Part shown: positions 45,170-56,609 of the stretch, one piece after another
How the letters are laid out: every line of letters starts with the position of its first letter
How positions within the stretch are numbered: position 1 is the stretch's first letter
Assembly (NCBI RefSeq): GCF_039929605.1
Contig: NZ_JBDSQX010000016.1
Coordinates: forward strand, 1-60,223
Length of the DNA stretch: 60,223 bases
Source: Pelomonas sp039929605
Lineage (GTDB): Bacteria; Pseudomonadota; Gammaproteobacteria; Burkholderiales; Burkholderiaceae_C
Reading direction: 5' to 3'
Notes under the pieces: generated by a model
Databases searched by the model: none
What the model was told of the DNA's origin: nothing
The model's input: only the letters and a program-made list of their open reading frames with translations
Made by a program: the position numbers and the translations under genes

Positions 45170-45263
45170 GCCCGGCTGCCGCTGGCAGCAGAGTCACTCC
45201 AGCGATGGAGGCAAGACCTGGGTGCGGAACTGGTCGATGGACTGGACGCGGGTGGGCTGAGCG

Positions 45264-45668
45264 TCAACGGCCAGCGGCGGGCGGCGCCTGCAGTTGCTCC
45301 AGCGCCTCGTTGAACCGGCGTTGCCAGGCGCCGGCGGCGATAGGGCCGGGCGCCGTGTCCAGCAGGCGCAGATGCTCGGTCAGAACGTCGCCGACAGCAT
45401 GCAAGGCGTCATGCCGCGTCATGCCCTGCTGCTGCAGCCGGGCGAGCGCGTGCACCACCGGCGCCTCGCGTCGGGCCACGCGGTCTTCCAGGGCGACATG
45501 CATCGGGGCGTGGGACTTGTACCGGCCGGACGCCAGCCGCTTCGACGCATGGAAAGTGACCGCCAACCGCAGCTTCTCGGCCGGCTTCAGCGCCAACCAA
45601 GCCGCGGGCTCCAGCGGCCGGTCTGCGTCGTAGAGGGTGGTGGCGTCAGGGCCTGCACTGGTCGCCAT
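45264..45668 (-). CDS. DUF1841-like protein
   Basis: A 134-residue protein. HAPMHVALEDRVARREAPVVHALARLQQQGMTRHDALHAVGDVLTEHL resembles DUF1841 ('LEDQ...RL...G..RH.A.H'), a small helical family of unknown role. ATG 45668 starts at MATSAGPDATTLYDADRP. It overlaps the upstream membrane-protein gene by 23 bp, so it belongs to the C13 protease operon. Confidence 0.7.
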   Translation of the reverse strand: MATSAGPDATTLYDADRPLEPAAWLALKPAEKLRLAVTFHASKRLASGRYKSHAPMHVALEDRVARREAPVVHALARLQQQGMTRHDALHAVGDVLTEHLRLLDTAPGPIAAGAWQRRFNEALEQLQAPPAAGR

Positions 45669-46143
45669 AGTCGCCCGACATTCGTGCCGCGGAGCCAAGA
45701 ACGGGAAGGGCCAGCAGAAAAAACACGCTGAAATACAGCGCAGCGCCCGTGACGTCCTCGGGATCGGCGGGCTGGTTCTCCGCAACGTCGATACCGCCGA
45801 ACCGCAGCACAGTGGTGACCAGAATCACGATCCCGGCGCCAGCCGCCCAGCGGTAGGGCTGCGGCGCCCAGCGGATCAGAGCCGCTATTTCCTTGGCGTT
45901 CAGGCCATCCGTCGTATCCGCGCCGGCATCGGCGCGCAGCGCCCGGGCGCATTGACCGCACAGGATGCAGGCGGGTGCGAATGCGAGCATCAGCCAAGCT
46001 AAGCCCACGCACGCCGCGAGGAACGCAGGGAAGGCGGGCTCGGGGTGCCAGTGGCTTCGAACTGCCAGGGCCAATGCAGCCGCCGCGCCGGCAAGGGCGA
46101 CGGCTTCAGCGACGTACAGCAGCCGCTTTCTTTCACTCAGCAT
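45646..46143 (-). CDS. Membrane protein of unknown function in the protease operon
   Basis: A 165-residue protein with four hydrophobic segments (about 10-28, 40-62, 98-115, 130-150). The second is followed by a CILCGQC cysteine pair that could bind a metal. It overlaps the C13 protease gene by 11 bp upstream and the DUF1841-like gene by 23 bp downstream. No family recognised. Confidence 0.65.
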   Translation of the reverse strand: MLSERKRLLYVAEAVALAGAAAALALAVRSHWHPEPAFPAFLAACVGLAWLMLAFAPACILCGQCARALRADAGADTTDGLNAKEIAALIRWAPQPYRWAAGAGIVILVTTVLRFGGIDVAENQPADPEDVTGAALYFSVFFLLALPVLGSAARMSGDYGDQCRP

Positions 46144-47590
46144 GCTTGCCGCTCAATTCACTCTCCAGCCGTTCCAGCACGCCGCGCACGCCGGCACCCT
46201 CGCTGATCTGCGGATTCGAAAACCCGTCGCTCTTGCCCGCCTCCTGCTCGCGCACCTCGATGACCTTGCGCGAGAACGCATGCGCTTCGGTGAACGACCA
46301 GGTCTTGCGCAGCGCCTCCTCATACATCGCCCGGCCGAAGAAGGTCAGTTCCGAGCGCTTGCCGCAGCCGTAGGAGGTGTGGTCGGCATCCGCCGCCGTC
46401 ATCACCAGCGTGCCGTCGCCCGCCAGTGGCGCGATCCAGCTGCCGGAGTAGCAGGCCGAGATCGAGATCACGCGCCAGCGCACGCCGGCTTCGTCCAGCC
46501 AGCGCTTGAGCAGCTCGGGCGTCATGGGCTCGGTCTGCAGCGGCCAGGTGTCGTTGGCCAGCTTGCCGTCGGCACAGCCATGCGAAGTGAGGTGCAGGAA
46601 AAGCACGTCGTGCTCGCGGTCCATGACGGCGGCCATGCGTTGGATGGTCTGGCGCAGGTTGGCCGGCGTGCCCCAGGGCAGCGTGCTGCTGGTGGCGCGG
46701 TTGGCCACCAGTTCGACGAGGCGGCCGTCGGCGCCGAAGCGCTCGCGCATCGTCCTGGCCACCACGGCGCTCTCGCGCATGAAGACGTCCTCCGACGCGT
46801 AGGGCGCGAAGGTCGCTGCGTAGACGTTGATGCGGCCAGGCCGGGGCGCTTGCAGCCCGGCCAGCGCCGTGGCGAGGAGCTGCGACTGCGTGTTGATGAC
46901 CTCGTCGGTCAGCGGCAGGCCGACCTCGGCCGCAGCGTCGGGCGGAGGCTCCGTGATCCAGTAGGTCGTCGGCGCCAGATAGCCGCCGATCACCAATGGA
47001 ATGGGCGTGATCAGCAAGATGGCCACGCGCGCCACGCCCCCCTGCGCGACCCTCCACAACAAAACGATCTGCACCAACCCGGCCCACGCCATGGGCACCA
47101 GCCAGGCACTCCACTGCAGGCTCGCAGCCCACCCGGCCTCGGGGCCCAGCGCCGCCGACAGGCCCGGGTGCAACAGGCCTTCGACCATGGCGCTCACCAG
47201 GCTGGCGCTCCACAGCAGCGCCATCAGCGTCGCCGTCGACGGCCGGGGGCCATCGCCAGTACGCGCCGATCTCGTCACCACCCAGCACAGCCAGCCGGTC
47301 AGGGCCACGTCGATCCAGCCGGACAGAAATCCCGTCCACTGCAGCCGTGCCGGTTCTACCGCCCACGACCATTGCAGCAGGACCGCAGCCAGGTAGCTGG
47401 CCAGCACCAGCACTGCCAGCGTCAGCGGCCGGGCGTCGAGCCCTTCCCAGCGAGGCGCACGGAACACCAGAACACGCGCGCCTTCGCCCAGCCATCCAGC
47501 ACGGCGCCGCCGAGGCACGACGTCCGGCGTCACGCCCGCGGACGGCAGCGCCTGCGCGGGCGGGTCGCTCTTCTGACTTTCTGCTTCCAT
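46133..47590 (-). CDS. Membrane-anchored legumain-like (C13) cysteine peptidase
   Basis: A 485-residue protein. About five membrane segments lie in residues 55-210 and a C-terminal peptidase C13 domain runs from about 240 to 460. Catalytic residues are His in HLTSHGCADG near 337 and Cys in ISACYSGSW near 379, the clan-CD pair. The N-terminal region is Arg/Pro-rich. C13 proteins in bacteria are rare relatives of eukaryotic legumain and GPI transamidase. It is first in an operon with a membrane protein and a DUF1841-like gene, and DUF1653 lies 7 bp upstream. Confidence 0.85.
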   Translation of the reverse strand: MEAESQKSDPPAQALPSAGVTPDVVPRRRRAGWLGEGARVLVFRAPRWEGLDARPLTLAVLVLASYLAAVLLQWSWAVEPARLQWTGFLSGWIDVALTGWLCWVVTRSARTGDGPRPSTATLMALLWSASLVSAMVEGLLHPGLSAALGPEAGWAASLQWSAWLVPMAWAGLVQIVLLWRVAQGGVARVAILLITPIPLVIGGYLAPTTYWITEPPPDAAAEVGLPLTDEVINTQSQLLATALAGLQAPRPGRINVYAATFAPYASEDVFMRESAVVARTMRERFGADGRLVELVANRATSSTLPWGTPANLRQTIQRMAAVMDREHDVLFLHLTSHGCADGKLANDTWPLQTEPMTPELLKRWLDEAGVRWRVISISACYSGSWIAPLAGDGTLVMTAADADHTSYGCGKRSELTFFGRAMYEEALRKTWSFTEAHAFSRKVIEVREQEAGKSDGFSNPQISEGAGVRGVLERLESELSGKHAE

Positions 47591-47597
47591 CCGTCGA

Positions 47598-47840
47598 TCA
47601 TCCCTGCCCGACGAACTCGAAGCGCTTCCTCATCACGCCGTCGACGGCCAGCGTCCCCATGAACATGTCGTAGGGCCGCACCCACCAGCCGCTGTCGCCG
47701 TAGAGCGGCCGGTAGAACACCAGCACCTCCTCGGTTTCGCTGTGGCGGCAGAGGGCGAACACTTCGTACTCGCTGCCTTTGTAGTGGCGGTAGCGGCCGG
47801 GGGCGAGGGTGGGCAATGCGGGCAGGTCGTGTTCGCTCAT
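47598..47840 (-). CDS. DUF1653 small protein
   Basis: An 80-residue protein with the DUF1653 signature GRYRHYKGSEYEVFALCRHSETEEVLVFYRPLYGDSGWWVRPYDMF. Function unknown; often found alone. It lies 7 bp ahead of the C13 protease gene and 25 bp after the haem-peroxidase gene, same strand. Confidence 0.88.
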   Translation of the reverse strand: MSEHDLPALPTLAPGRYRHYKGSEYEVFALCRHSETEEVLVFYRPLYGDSGWWVRPYDMFMGTLAVDGVMRKRFEFVGQG

Positions 47841-47865
47841 GCCCGCATTGGATCAGCAGATCGGT

Positions 47866-50721
47866 TCAAGGCTGCTTGAAGGCCGGGTCGCTCTCGGCGC
47901 CTTTGCGCGGCTGCCAGCCGAGGCCGTAGTAGTCGCCACGGTCGCGCGCCCAGGGGTCGAAGGCGTTGACGACGCCGGCCAGCTCCGGCGCCAACTCGGG
48001 CACGGTGCGCAGCAGCACGCGCTTGAAGGGCGAGACCTCGACGCGGTGGCCGTTGCTCTCCTTGGGCTCGAACTGCTTCGCCGTCGGGCCGTTGTTGCTG
48101 ACCCAGTCGATGCCCAGCCGCCCGTAGAACTCCGACCGGAAGCTGCTGGTGAAGAAGCGGTCGCTGAACAGCCGCCGCGACGCGTTCAGGATGAAGACCT
48201 GGAACTGCGTCTCCGAGATCGCATAACCGTGTGGCCGCGTGAACTCGGCCAGCCAGCCGACCACCGTGTCCACGTCCTCGACGTTGTCGACGAGGCTGCC
48301 GTCCGGCTTGCCCAGGCAGTCGTTGATGGCGCTGCCGTCGAGGTTCTTCTGCGCCGCCGTGATGACCTTGCTGGCATCGCAGCGGTGCTGGCCGTAGATG
48401 CTGCGCAGGTCGGCGATGACCTCCTGCTGGCGCGCGCGCTCCGGCGAGTCGGCGGGCAGATGCACGTCGATGAAGTCGTCGAAGCTCGTCAGCTGGCGCA
48501 GCCCGTACTGGCGGCGGAACTCGTTGAAGCGCGGCACGCCGTGTTCGCGGTCGCGGATGAGGTCGAGCGCGGCCACGTCGATCTTGCCGGTGGCCGACTG
48601 CAGGCGCGGCAACGGCAGGTTCTGCAAAAAGGCCGGCGTGTTGCCCAGCGTCAGCAGGCCCAGGCGCTGGCGGCCCATGGACAGCGCCCAGTCGGCCGCA
48701 CCTTCGCTCGCCAGCACGCCGGTGGCCTTGGCGCGGAAGGTCTCGATGACGGGCACCTTGGCGGCGATGCGGTTGGGGTCGGCGTCCCAGTGGCGCAGCT
48801 CGATCAGGTCGGGCACCAGCGAGTGCAGGCGGTAGACGCTGACGAACTCCTCGGGGAAGTTGAACGGCGACCCGAAGTGGTTGACGCCGCCGTTCACGTG
48901 CTCGGGGTTGGTCAGGTTCCAGATGTCGTCCTTGGTCGCGTCATGGCGGGCGAAGAAGCGGTCGCTGGTGTAGACCCGCGAACCCAGGCCGAAGATGCCC
49001 GGCCCGGACGCCAGCGCCGAGTACCACTGGCCGGCCTTCTTCGCGTCTTCGGACTTGCCGAAGTTCTGCACGACGACGGCCTCCAGCGCGTTCTCCACCC
49101 ACTTCGTGCCGTCGAACAGGCCGCCCCAGTTCGCGTTCATCCCGAGGTTGAGCGGCTCGTCGTAGAGCAGCTGCGGCGTCCACTCGATGGTGTGAATCTT
49201 GGCGATCTCGGCCGCCACGACGAGGCGGGCCACTTCGAAGAGCACGTCGGCCGACACGTCGCGGTAGCGGATGACGGTGGTGGGGGCAGCCGGGTCGCGC
49301 AGGCCCGAGTCGTCATCGGGCGCGGCTGCCGCGCGGCGGCGGAACTCGGCGACGAAGGCGTTGTGCTCGCGCGAGAAGACTGTGTGATAGAAGCCCAGGC
49401 CAATGCTCCAGTTGTCCGGGAAGGCCGTGGCGCCCTGCCCCGCCCACTGCGGGTTGATAGCGTCGCCAGGGCCGAAGACGGGCAGCTGGCCGAGCGCCTC
49501 GCCCGCACCGCTGCGGTTGCCCGGCAACAGCAGCAGCCGCGCCGGGTCGGCTGGGTCGCGCTTCACGCGCTGGCGCGAAACGCCGTCATGGCCGTAGATC
49601 TGCGAGGCATCCCACCAGGCCGTCGTGGTGTTGGCATGCGTGCGGTAGGCGCGCGCCAGCGGCGTGCTGCCGTCGGCCGCCTGGTAGCGCGGCGGCGCAT
49701 TGCCTTCGGCGACAAAGGCGCTGTCCATGCGGTCACCGGGCCGGCAGCCGAGCTGGGCCGCGTCACCCGCGCAGCCCACGGGCATCCACTTCGGCTGCCT
49801 GTCGTCGTTGTGGCCCTCCTCCAGGTGCGAGAACCAGTCGTGCGTCATGAACTGGATCCAGAACGCCGCCAGCACGTTGAAGAACGGCGCCTTCTGGTAG
49901 TCGCAGTGGGCGTCTACCGCCGCGCCGGGCAGGCCCTGGCCGTCATGGCACTTGGCCGGGTCGCTCTGCGCGCGGGTGAACAGCTTGCGGCTGATGAGCT
50001 GCGGGTCGGGCTGCAGCAGCGAGAGGCGGTTGCCGTGGCGGTTGCGGGCGAGCGGGTCGTCGCTGCTGTCGGGGTAGGTCGACTCGAACTGCACGTTGCG
50101 CGCGAACAGCGCGCCGCTAGAACCCATCTTCGGGTTGACGAGGTCGTTGCAAATGCCGCTGAGCTGCCGCCAACGCATCAGCTCGCCCTGGCAGAGCTGC
50201 GGCCCGTCGCCGCCCACCGCCGCGTAGAAGGGCGAGCTCGCCGGCAGCCGCATCGAGGGCCAGGTCTTGATGGCCGTGCCGGGCACGCCGTCGCGGCCGC
50301 GCACGTAGTCGGCAAAGGAGCCGGAGTTGTCGAACAGGTTGAACTTGATCAGCTCCATGCGCTGGTATTCCAGGTCCAGCAGCGCGCCGTCCACGCCGCG
50401 GCCGTTGGCGCCGAGATGACTCCCGACGCCGCTCGTGCCCGGCAGCAGCGAGGCGCTGTCGCCCGTTGCCCAGTAGTGGGGCCAGTCGACGTAAGGCGAG
50501 GGCCGGAAGGCGGCGGCCTTGTCGCCGCCCCGGCAGCGCGCCACCTCTTCGCCGACCTTGCCGTTGAAGCGCTCGCTGCGCTCGTCGGCCACCTTGCGAA
50601 AACCGCCCACGACCATGGCGGCGCAGTTCTTCGTATCGTCCAGGCTGGCGCTGGGCGTGGTGCTCACGCAGCCGGTCAGCAGTAGCGCCAGCGTGAGCAG
50701 GGCGGTCAGGCAAAGCTTCAT
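47866..50721 (-). CDS. Large haem-peroxidase-family lipoprotein (alpha-dioxygenase/PGHS-like)
   Basis: A 951-residue lipoprotein: lipobox LLLTGC at residues 14-19, then an animal-type haem peroxidase fold. The segment FWIQFMTHDWFSHLEEG near 290 holds the likely distal His, FSREHNAF lies near 430, and AKIHTIEWTPQLL near 510 resembles the proximal-His region of plant alpha-dioxygenases. It could oxygenate fatty acids or act as a peroxidase. GAGGAAAC precedes ATG 50721. Divergent from the LD-carboxypeptidase gene. Family membership is well supported; the reaction is not. Confidence 0.8.
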   Translation of the reverse strand: MKLCLTALLTLALLLTGCVSTTPSASLDDTKNCAAMVVGGFRKVADERSERFNGKVGEEVARCRGGDKAAAFRPSPYVDWPHYWATGDSASLLPGTSGVGSHLGANGRGVDGALLDLEYQRMELIKFNLFDNSGSFADYVRGRDGVPGTAIKTWPSMRLPASSPFYAAVGGDGPQLCQGELMRWRQLSGICNDLVNPKMGSSGALFARNVQFESTYPDSSDDPLARNRHGNRLSLLQPDPQLISRKLFTRAQSDPAKCHDGQGLPGAAVDAHCDYQKAPFFNVLAAFWIQFMTHDWFSHLEEGHNDDRQPKWMPVGCAGDAAQLGCRPGDRMDSAFVAEGNAPPRYQAADGSTPLARAYRTHANTTTAWWDASQIYGHDGVSRQRVKRDPADPARLLLLPGNRSGAGEALGQLPVFGPGDAINPQWAGQGATAFPDNWSIGLGFYHTVFSREHNAFVAEFRRRAAAAPDDDSGLRDPAAPTTVIRYRDVSADVLFEVARLVVAAEIAKIHTIEWTPQLLYDEPLNLGMNANWGGLFDGTKWVENALEAVVVQNFGKSEDAKKAGQWYSALASGPGIFGLGSRVYTSDRFFARHDATKDDIWNLTNPEHVNGGVNHFGSPFNFPEEFVSVYRLHSLVPDLIELRHWDADPNRIAAKVPVIETFRAKATGVLASEGAADWALSMGRQRLGLLTLGNTPAFLQNLPLPRLQSATGKIDVAALDLIRDREHGVPRFNEFRRQYGLRQLTSFDDFIDVHLPADSPERARQQEVIADLRSIYGQHRCDASKVITAAQKNLDGSAINDCLGKPDGSLVDNVEDVDTVVGWLAEFTRPHGYAISETQFQVFILNASRRLFSDRFFTSSFRSEFYGRLGIDWVSNNGPTAKQFEPKESNGHRVEVSPFKRVLLRTVPELAPELAGVVNAFDPWARDRGDYYGLGWQPRKGAESDPAFKQP

Positions 50722-50825
50722 GTCTGTTTCCTCGGTGGTTCTTCGCGCAACATAGCGAGCCGGACGGCGCAGCGTCAATCCTGAGTCGACCCCAAAACAT
50801 TCACGTTGAGGACAATCGTTTCGCC

Positions 50826-51860
50826 ATGCATGCATCTCGTCGACAAGTTCTGCACCTCAGCGCCGCCGCCACAGGCCTGCTGGCCGCCGCCGCGCCGGCC
50901 CGCGCCGAGGGCGCCCTGCTGGCCCGCCGGCTGAGGCCGGGCGACACCATCGGCCTCGTCAGCCCCGCCAACGCCACCTTCGAGCGCGAGCCGCTGAAGA
51001 TGGCCATGGAGGCCGTGCAGGCGCTGGGCTTCAAGGTCAAGCCGGGCCAGTTCGTCGCCGCGCGGCGCGGGCCCTTTGCCGGAACAGACGCCGAGCGCGC
51101 CGCCGACATCAATGCCATGTTCGCGGACGACTCGGTGGCCGGCATCCTGGCGGTGACGGGCGGCTCGGGCTGCAACCGCATCGTCGACAAGCTTGACTAC
51201 GACCTGATCAAACGCAAGCCGAAGTTCCTCGGCGGCTTCAGTGACCTGACCAGCCTCGTCAACGCCATCCACCGCCAGACCGGCCTCGTCACCTTCCACT
51301 GCCCGGTGGCCGGGTCGGAGTGGAACGACTTCTCGGTGCAGAGCTTCAAGGCCGTGGCGATGAACGCCGAGGCCGCGCTGCTGCGCAACCCGGTCGCCTC
51401 GTCCGGCGACGACCTCGTCACCCGTGATGAGCGCATCAGCACGATCCGCCCCGGCCGCGCGCAGGGCCGGCTGGTGGGCGGCAACCTGACCGTGCTGGCC
51501 TCGCTGGCCGGCTCGCCCTACTTCCCCGACTGCCGTGGCGCCATCCTGTTCCTGGAAGACATCAACGAATACATCTACCGCATCGACCGCTGCCTCTCCA
51601 CGCTGCGCCTGAGCGGCGCGTTAGGCCAGCTGGCGGGCGTCGTGCTCGGCCGCTTCACCAAGTGCGAGCCCGGCGAGGGCTACGGCAGCCTGACGCTGGA
51701 CGAAGTCTTCGACGACTACTTCCTGCCGCTGAACGTGCCCGTCTTTCGCGGCGCGGCCATCGGCCACATCAAGCGCAAGTTGACGGTGCCGGTGGGGGCG
51801 CTGGCCGAGATGGATGCGCAGGCAGGCACGATCCGGCTGCTCGGAGCGGCTGTGGCCTGA
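50826..51860 (+). CDS. S66 LD-carboxypeptidase, Tat-type leader
   Basis: A 344-residue peptidase that removes the terminal D-amino acid from murein tetrapeptides. Nucleophile Ser lies in GGFSDLTS, the Glu in FLEDINEYIYRIDR, and the His in IGHIKRKLTVPVG. SRRQVLHLSAAATGLL at 4-19 suggests Tat export, so it would act in the periplasm, whereas the classic LdcA is cytoplasmic. A decayed copy of its 3' end lies at 55600-55722. Confidence 0.92.
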   Translation: MHASRRQVLHLSAAATGLLAAAAPARAEGALLARRLRPGDTIGLVSPANATFEREPLKMAMEAVQALGFKVKPGQFVAARRGPFAGTDAERAADINAMFADDSVAGILAVTGGSGCNRIVDKLDYDLIKRKPKFLGGFSDLTSLVNAIHRQTGLVTFHCPVAGSEWNDFSVQSFKAVAMNAEAALLRNPVASSGDDLVTRDERISTIRPGRAQGRLVGGNLTVLASLAGSPYFPDCRGAILFLEDINEYIYRIDRCLSTLRLSGALGQLAGVVLGRFTKCEPGEGYGSLTLDEVFDDYFLPLNVPVFRGAAIGHIKRKLTVPVGALAEMDAQAGTIRLLGAAVA

Positions 51861-51963
51861 CGGCGGCGGGGCCGCCGGGAACCATGGGAATCCCCGATGG
51901 CCGCGAACGGATCGCCCGTTAGGGTATGGCGTTCCCCGCAGGATCCGTTCAAAGGAGTTTCAG

Positions 51964-52923
51964 ATGCGCATCGTCCACTGGGTGGCAGCTGTTGCCGCCA
52001 CCGCCGCCGCCCTGTCCAGCAACCTGGCCCTGGCCCAGCAGCAGCAGTTCGTCAACGTCCTGACCGGCGGCCAGGCCGGCGTCTACTACCCGCTTGGCGT
52101 GGCGTTGTCGCAGGTCTACGGCAAGGCCATTCCCAACACCAAGGCCACTGCCCAGGTCACCAAAGCTTCGGCCGAAAACCTGAACCTGCTGCAGGCCGGC
52201 CGCGGCGAGATCGCCTTCACGCTAGCCGACGCCTTGTCCGACGCCTGGCGCGGCGACGAAGAGGCCGGCTTCAAGACCAAGCTCGACAAGCTGCGCGGCA
52301 TTTCGGCCACCTACAGCAACTACATCCAGATCATCGCCAGCGCCGACAGCGGCATCCGCACCCTGGCCGACCTCAAAGGCAAGCGCGTGTCGGTCGGTGC
52401 CGCCCGCTCGGGCACCGAGCTGAACGCGCGCGCCGTGTTCAAGGCCGCGGGGCTGACCTACAAGGATCTGGCCAAGACCGAGTACCTGCCCTTCGGCGAA
52501 TCGGTGGAGCTGATCAAGAACCGCCAGCTCGACGCCACGCTGCAGTCCGCGGGCCTGGGCGTCGCCTCGATCCGCGACCTCGCCACGTCGGTCAAGATCG
52601 TCGTCGTGTCGGTGCCGGCCGACATCATTGCCAAGATCGGCGATCCGGCCTACCAGGCCACGATCATTCCCGCCGGCACCTACGAAGGCCAGACGGCCGA
52701 CGTGCCCACCGCAGCTATTCCCAACTTCCTGGTCACCCACAGCGGGGTGTCCAACGACCTCGCCTACGCGATGACCAAAGCCTTGTACGAAGGCCTGGAC
52801 ACGATGTATGCCGCGCACAACGCGGCCAAGGGCATCAAGCGTGAGAACGCCATCAAGGGCATGCCGGTGCCGCTGCACCCTGGCGCCGAAAAGTACTACC
52901 GCGAGGTCGGCCTGATCAAGTAG
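51964..52923 (+). CDS. TAXI-family TRAP solute-binding protein
   Basis: A 319-residue periplasmic protein with a signal peptide (MRIVHWVAAVAATAAALSSNLALAQ) and the TAXI pattern FVNVLTGGQAGVYYPLGVALSQ, GRGEIAFTLADALSDAW and VSVGAARSGTELNARAVFKAAGL. AAAGGAG at 51951-51957 marks the ATG. It delivers a small organic acid or amino acid to the fused permease downstream. Confidence 0.93.
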   Translation: MRIVHWVAAVAATAAALSSNLALAQQQQFVNVLTGGQAGVYYPLGVALSQVYGKAIPNTKATAQVTKASAENLNLLQAGRGEIAFTLADALSDAWRGDEEAGFKTKLDKLRGISATYSNYIQIIASADSGIRTLADLKGKRVSVGAARSGTELNARAVFKAAGLTYKDLAKTEYLPFGESVELIKNRQLDATLQSAGLGVASIRDLATSVKIVVVSVPADIIAKIGDPAYQATIIPAGTYEGQTADVPTAAIPNFLVTHSGVSNDLAYAMTKALYEGLDTMYAAHNAAKGIKRENAIKGMPVPLHPGAEKYYREVGLIK

Positions 52924-53060
52924 CCCGGCGCGGTGCGCACCCCGCCGCTCAGCGCGCCGACCGGACCTCGCCGCCCGGGCCGGCGCGTTGTGCATTTCCG
53001 CCCTGCCGCCCCACCGGGCAGCCACCCAGCCACCGGCAGCGACGACAACACCTACAACGC

Positions 53061-55127
<2,067 letters not shown>

Positions 55128-55145
55128 ACGTCGCATGAACGGCAC

Positions 55146-55598
55146 ATGAGCGGCGCGGCTGTGACCGTGCTGGGCCTGTGCCTGGCGCTGGGCGGCGCCG
55201 ACGCGGTCACGCCGCCGCCGGGCCCGGCCGTCTTCATCGTCGCCCACCGCTTCACGCTGGCCTGGACCCACTCCATCGAGCACGTGCGCTGGGAGGAGGA
55301 CTACGAGCTGCAGCCCGCGCCCAGCGGGAGCGCCGGCGCGCCGCCACGCCTGCTGGCGGTACTGGCGCGCGTGCAGGGTTCGGCCGCCGGCATGGAGCCG
55401 GGGCCGGATGCGGTGCTGCGCAACGGCTGGTTCGAGTACCGGCCGGCACAGCGCGAACACCTCGGGCTGTGGCTGACGCGCTCGCCTTACACGGCCGACT
55501 ACGAGCTGTGCCTGGACGGCGCGCCGTGCCGGCCGCTGTCGGCCTGGTTGCCCTCCGACGGCTGGCGCACGCGGCTGTGGCCTTGCGCCGGCGGTTGA
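55146..55598 (+). CDS. DUF1850 protein of the TAXI transporter
   Basis: A 150-residue protein with an N-terminal hydrophobic stretch and DUF1850 core: FTLAWTHSIEHVRWEEDYEL, GSAAGMEPGPDAVLRNGWFEYRP. DUF1850 proteins are regular small partners of TAXI permeases. The ATG follows a CATGAACGGCACATGAG run right after the permease stop. Role unknown. Confidence 0.85.
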   Translation: MSGAAVTVLGLCLALGGADAVTPPPGPAVFIVAHRFTLAWTHSIEHVRWEEDYELQPAPSGSAGAPPRLLAVLARVQGSAAGMEPGPDAVLRNGWFEYRPAQREHLGLWLTRSPYTADYELCLDGAPCRPLSAWLPSDGWRTRLWPCAGG

Positions 55599-55599
55599 C

Positions 55600-55722
55600 G
55601 CCGCTCAGCGTGCCGGCCACAGCCATCGGCCACATCAAGCGCAGGCTGACGGTGCCGGTGGGGGCTCTTGCCGAGACGGATGCGGAGGTGGGACGCTGCG
55701 GCTGCTGGGGGCAGTCGCTTGA
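55600..55722 (+). pseudogene. Decayed copy of the LD-carboxypeptidase 3' end
   Basis: Reads TAIGHIKRRLTVPVGALAETDAEVG, matching AAIGHIKRKLTVPVGALAEMDAQAG of the gene at 50826-51860, and then, after a one-base loss near 55692, the same ending (TLRLLGAVA-stop) at 55720-55722. A 9-base gap separates its first part from the intact copy. The two homologous pieces flank the TAXI transporter genes. Confidence 0.85.
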
Positions 55723-55826
55723 CCGCCAACATTGGGCGTTCGGGATGGCTGACCTGTCGCGTGCAACGCAGAGGGCGTCGGGTGGCTGCTTGCGCTGCAG
55801 AGCGGCCATCCTCGCGACCGCGAGCG

Positions 55827-56516
55827 TTACAGGGACGGGAAGCGAATCGCACCTTGCGCGGGTAACTTGTACATGCACGCAACAAACAGCGGGCTGACGA
55901 GCCAGCCGTCCAGCCAGGCCCGTACCGAGGGCACGTCCTGCGCAGCAAACCATCCCGGGTCCACCGAGGCGAACTGGCGGACGAAGGGCATCACTGCCAA
56001 GTCGGTGGCGCAGGGGGTGGCGCCGCCCAGCCACGGCGCGCTGTTCAGCCGGGCCTCTAGCGGTTGCAGCAGCACATCCAGCGCCCTGTCGCGGTGTGCG
56101 TCTGGCGTGATGGACTCGCTCGCGTAGCGCTGGGGGTACTTCCAGCGGTCCAGGTGATGCTTGAAGTCGCCGTCGTTGCGATGTACCAAGTCCAGGTTGG
56201 CAGGCGACTGCGCCCGTGCCCACCAGCCCTGCGCATCGGGCGCGGCCAGTGCCCAGCGCATGACGTCCCAACTCTCCTCGATCACGCTGCCATCGGGCAA
56301 GTGCAGCACTGGTACCGTCGCCTTGGGCGACAAGGCCAGCAAGCTTGCTGGCTTATCGCGCAAGCTGACCTCGACCGCCTCGAAGGCCCGCCCGGCCTGC
56401 AGCAGCGCCATCCGTGCGCGCATGGCGTACGGGCAGCGGCGAAAGGTGTATAGCCGCGGCAGCTGTGGGCTTGGAAGGGTGCGTGGTGCGCGCAATTTCG
56501 GTGTCGATGCGTGCAT
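55827..56516 (-). CDS. Glutathione S-transferase-family protein
   Basis: A 229-residue GST: N-terminal thioredoxin fold with YTFRRCPYAMRARMALLQAG (CPY motif near residue 30) and AVPVLHLPDGSVIEESWDVMRWAL-like glutathione site, then a helical C-terminal half with ATPCATDLAVMPFVRQF. ATG 56516 is used. No partner genes nearby. The spacer to the next gene (93 bp) has only weak dyads. Confidence 0.9.
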   Translation of the reverse strand: MHASTPKLRAPRTLPSPQLPRLYTFRRCPYAMRARMALLQAGRAFEAVEVSLRDKPASLLALSPKATVPVLHLPDGSVIEESWDVMRWALAAPDAQGWWARAQSPANLDLVHRNDGDFKHHLDRWKYPQRYASESITPDAHRDRALDVLLQPLEARLNSAPWLGGATPCATDLAVMPFVRQFASVDPGWFAAQDVPSVRAWLDGWLVSPLFVACMYKLPAQGAIRFPSL

Positions 56517-56609
56517 GGGTAAGGTCGGTCCAGCTATACACGCCAACCAGGGCTGTCTCGTTACACCGAGACTTTCGCGGATTGACTTGCCGCATCGCTC
56601 GTCGAGCGC

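Noticed and set aside
44436..45197. Protein-coding gene on the minus strand across 44334-45197
   Set aside because: It is antisense to the PPOX-like gene; only the short protease-derived stretch at 45088-45140 is meaningful.
47809..50685. 958-codon open frame on the plus strand
   Set aside because: It is antisense to the haem-peroxidase gene and consists of Arg/Ala/Val-rich text with no domain; long antisense frames are common at this GC content.
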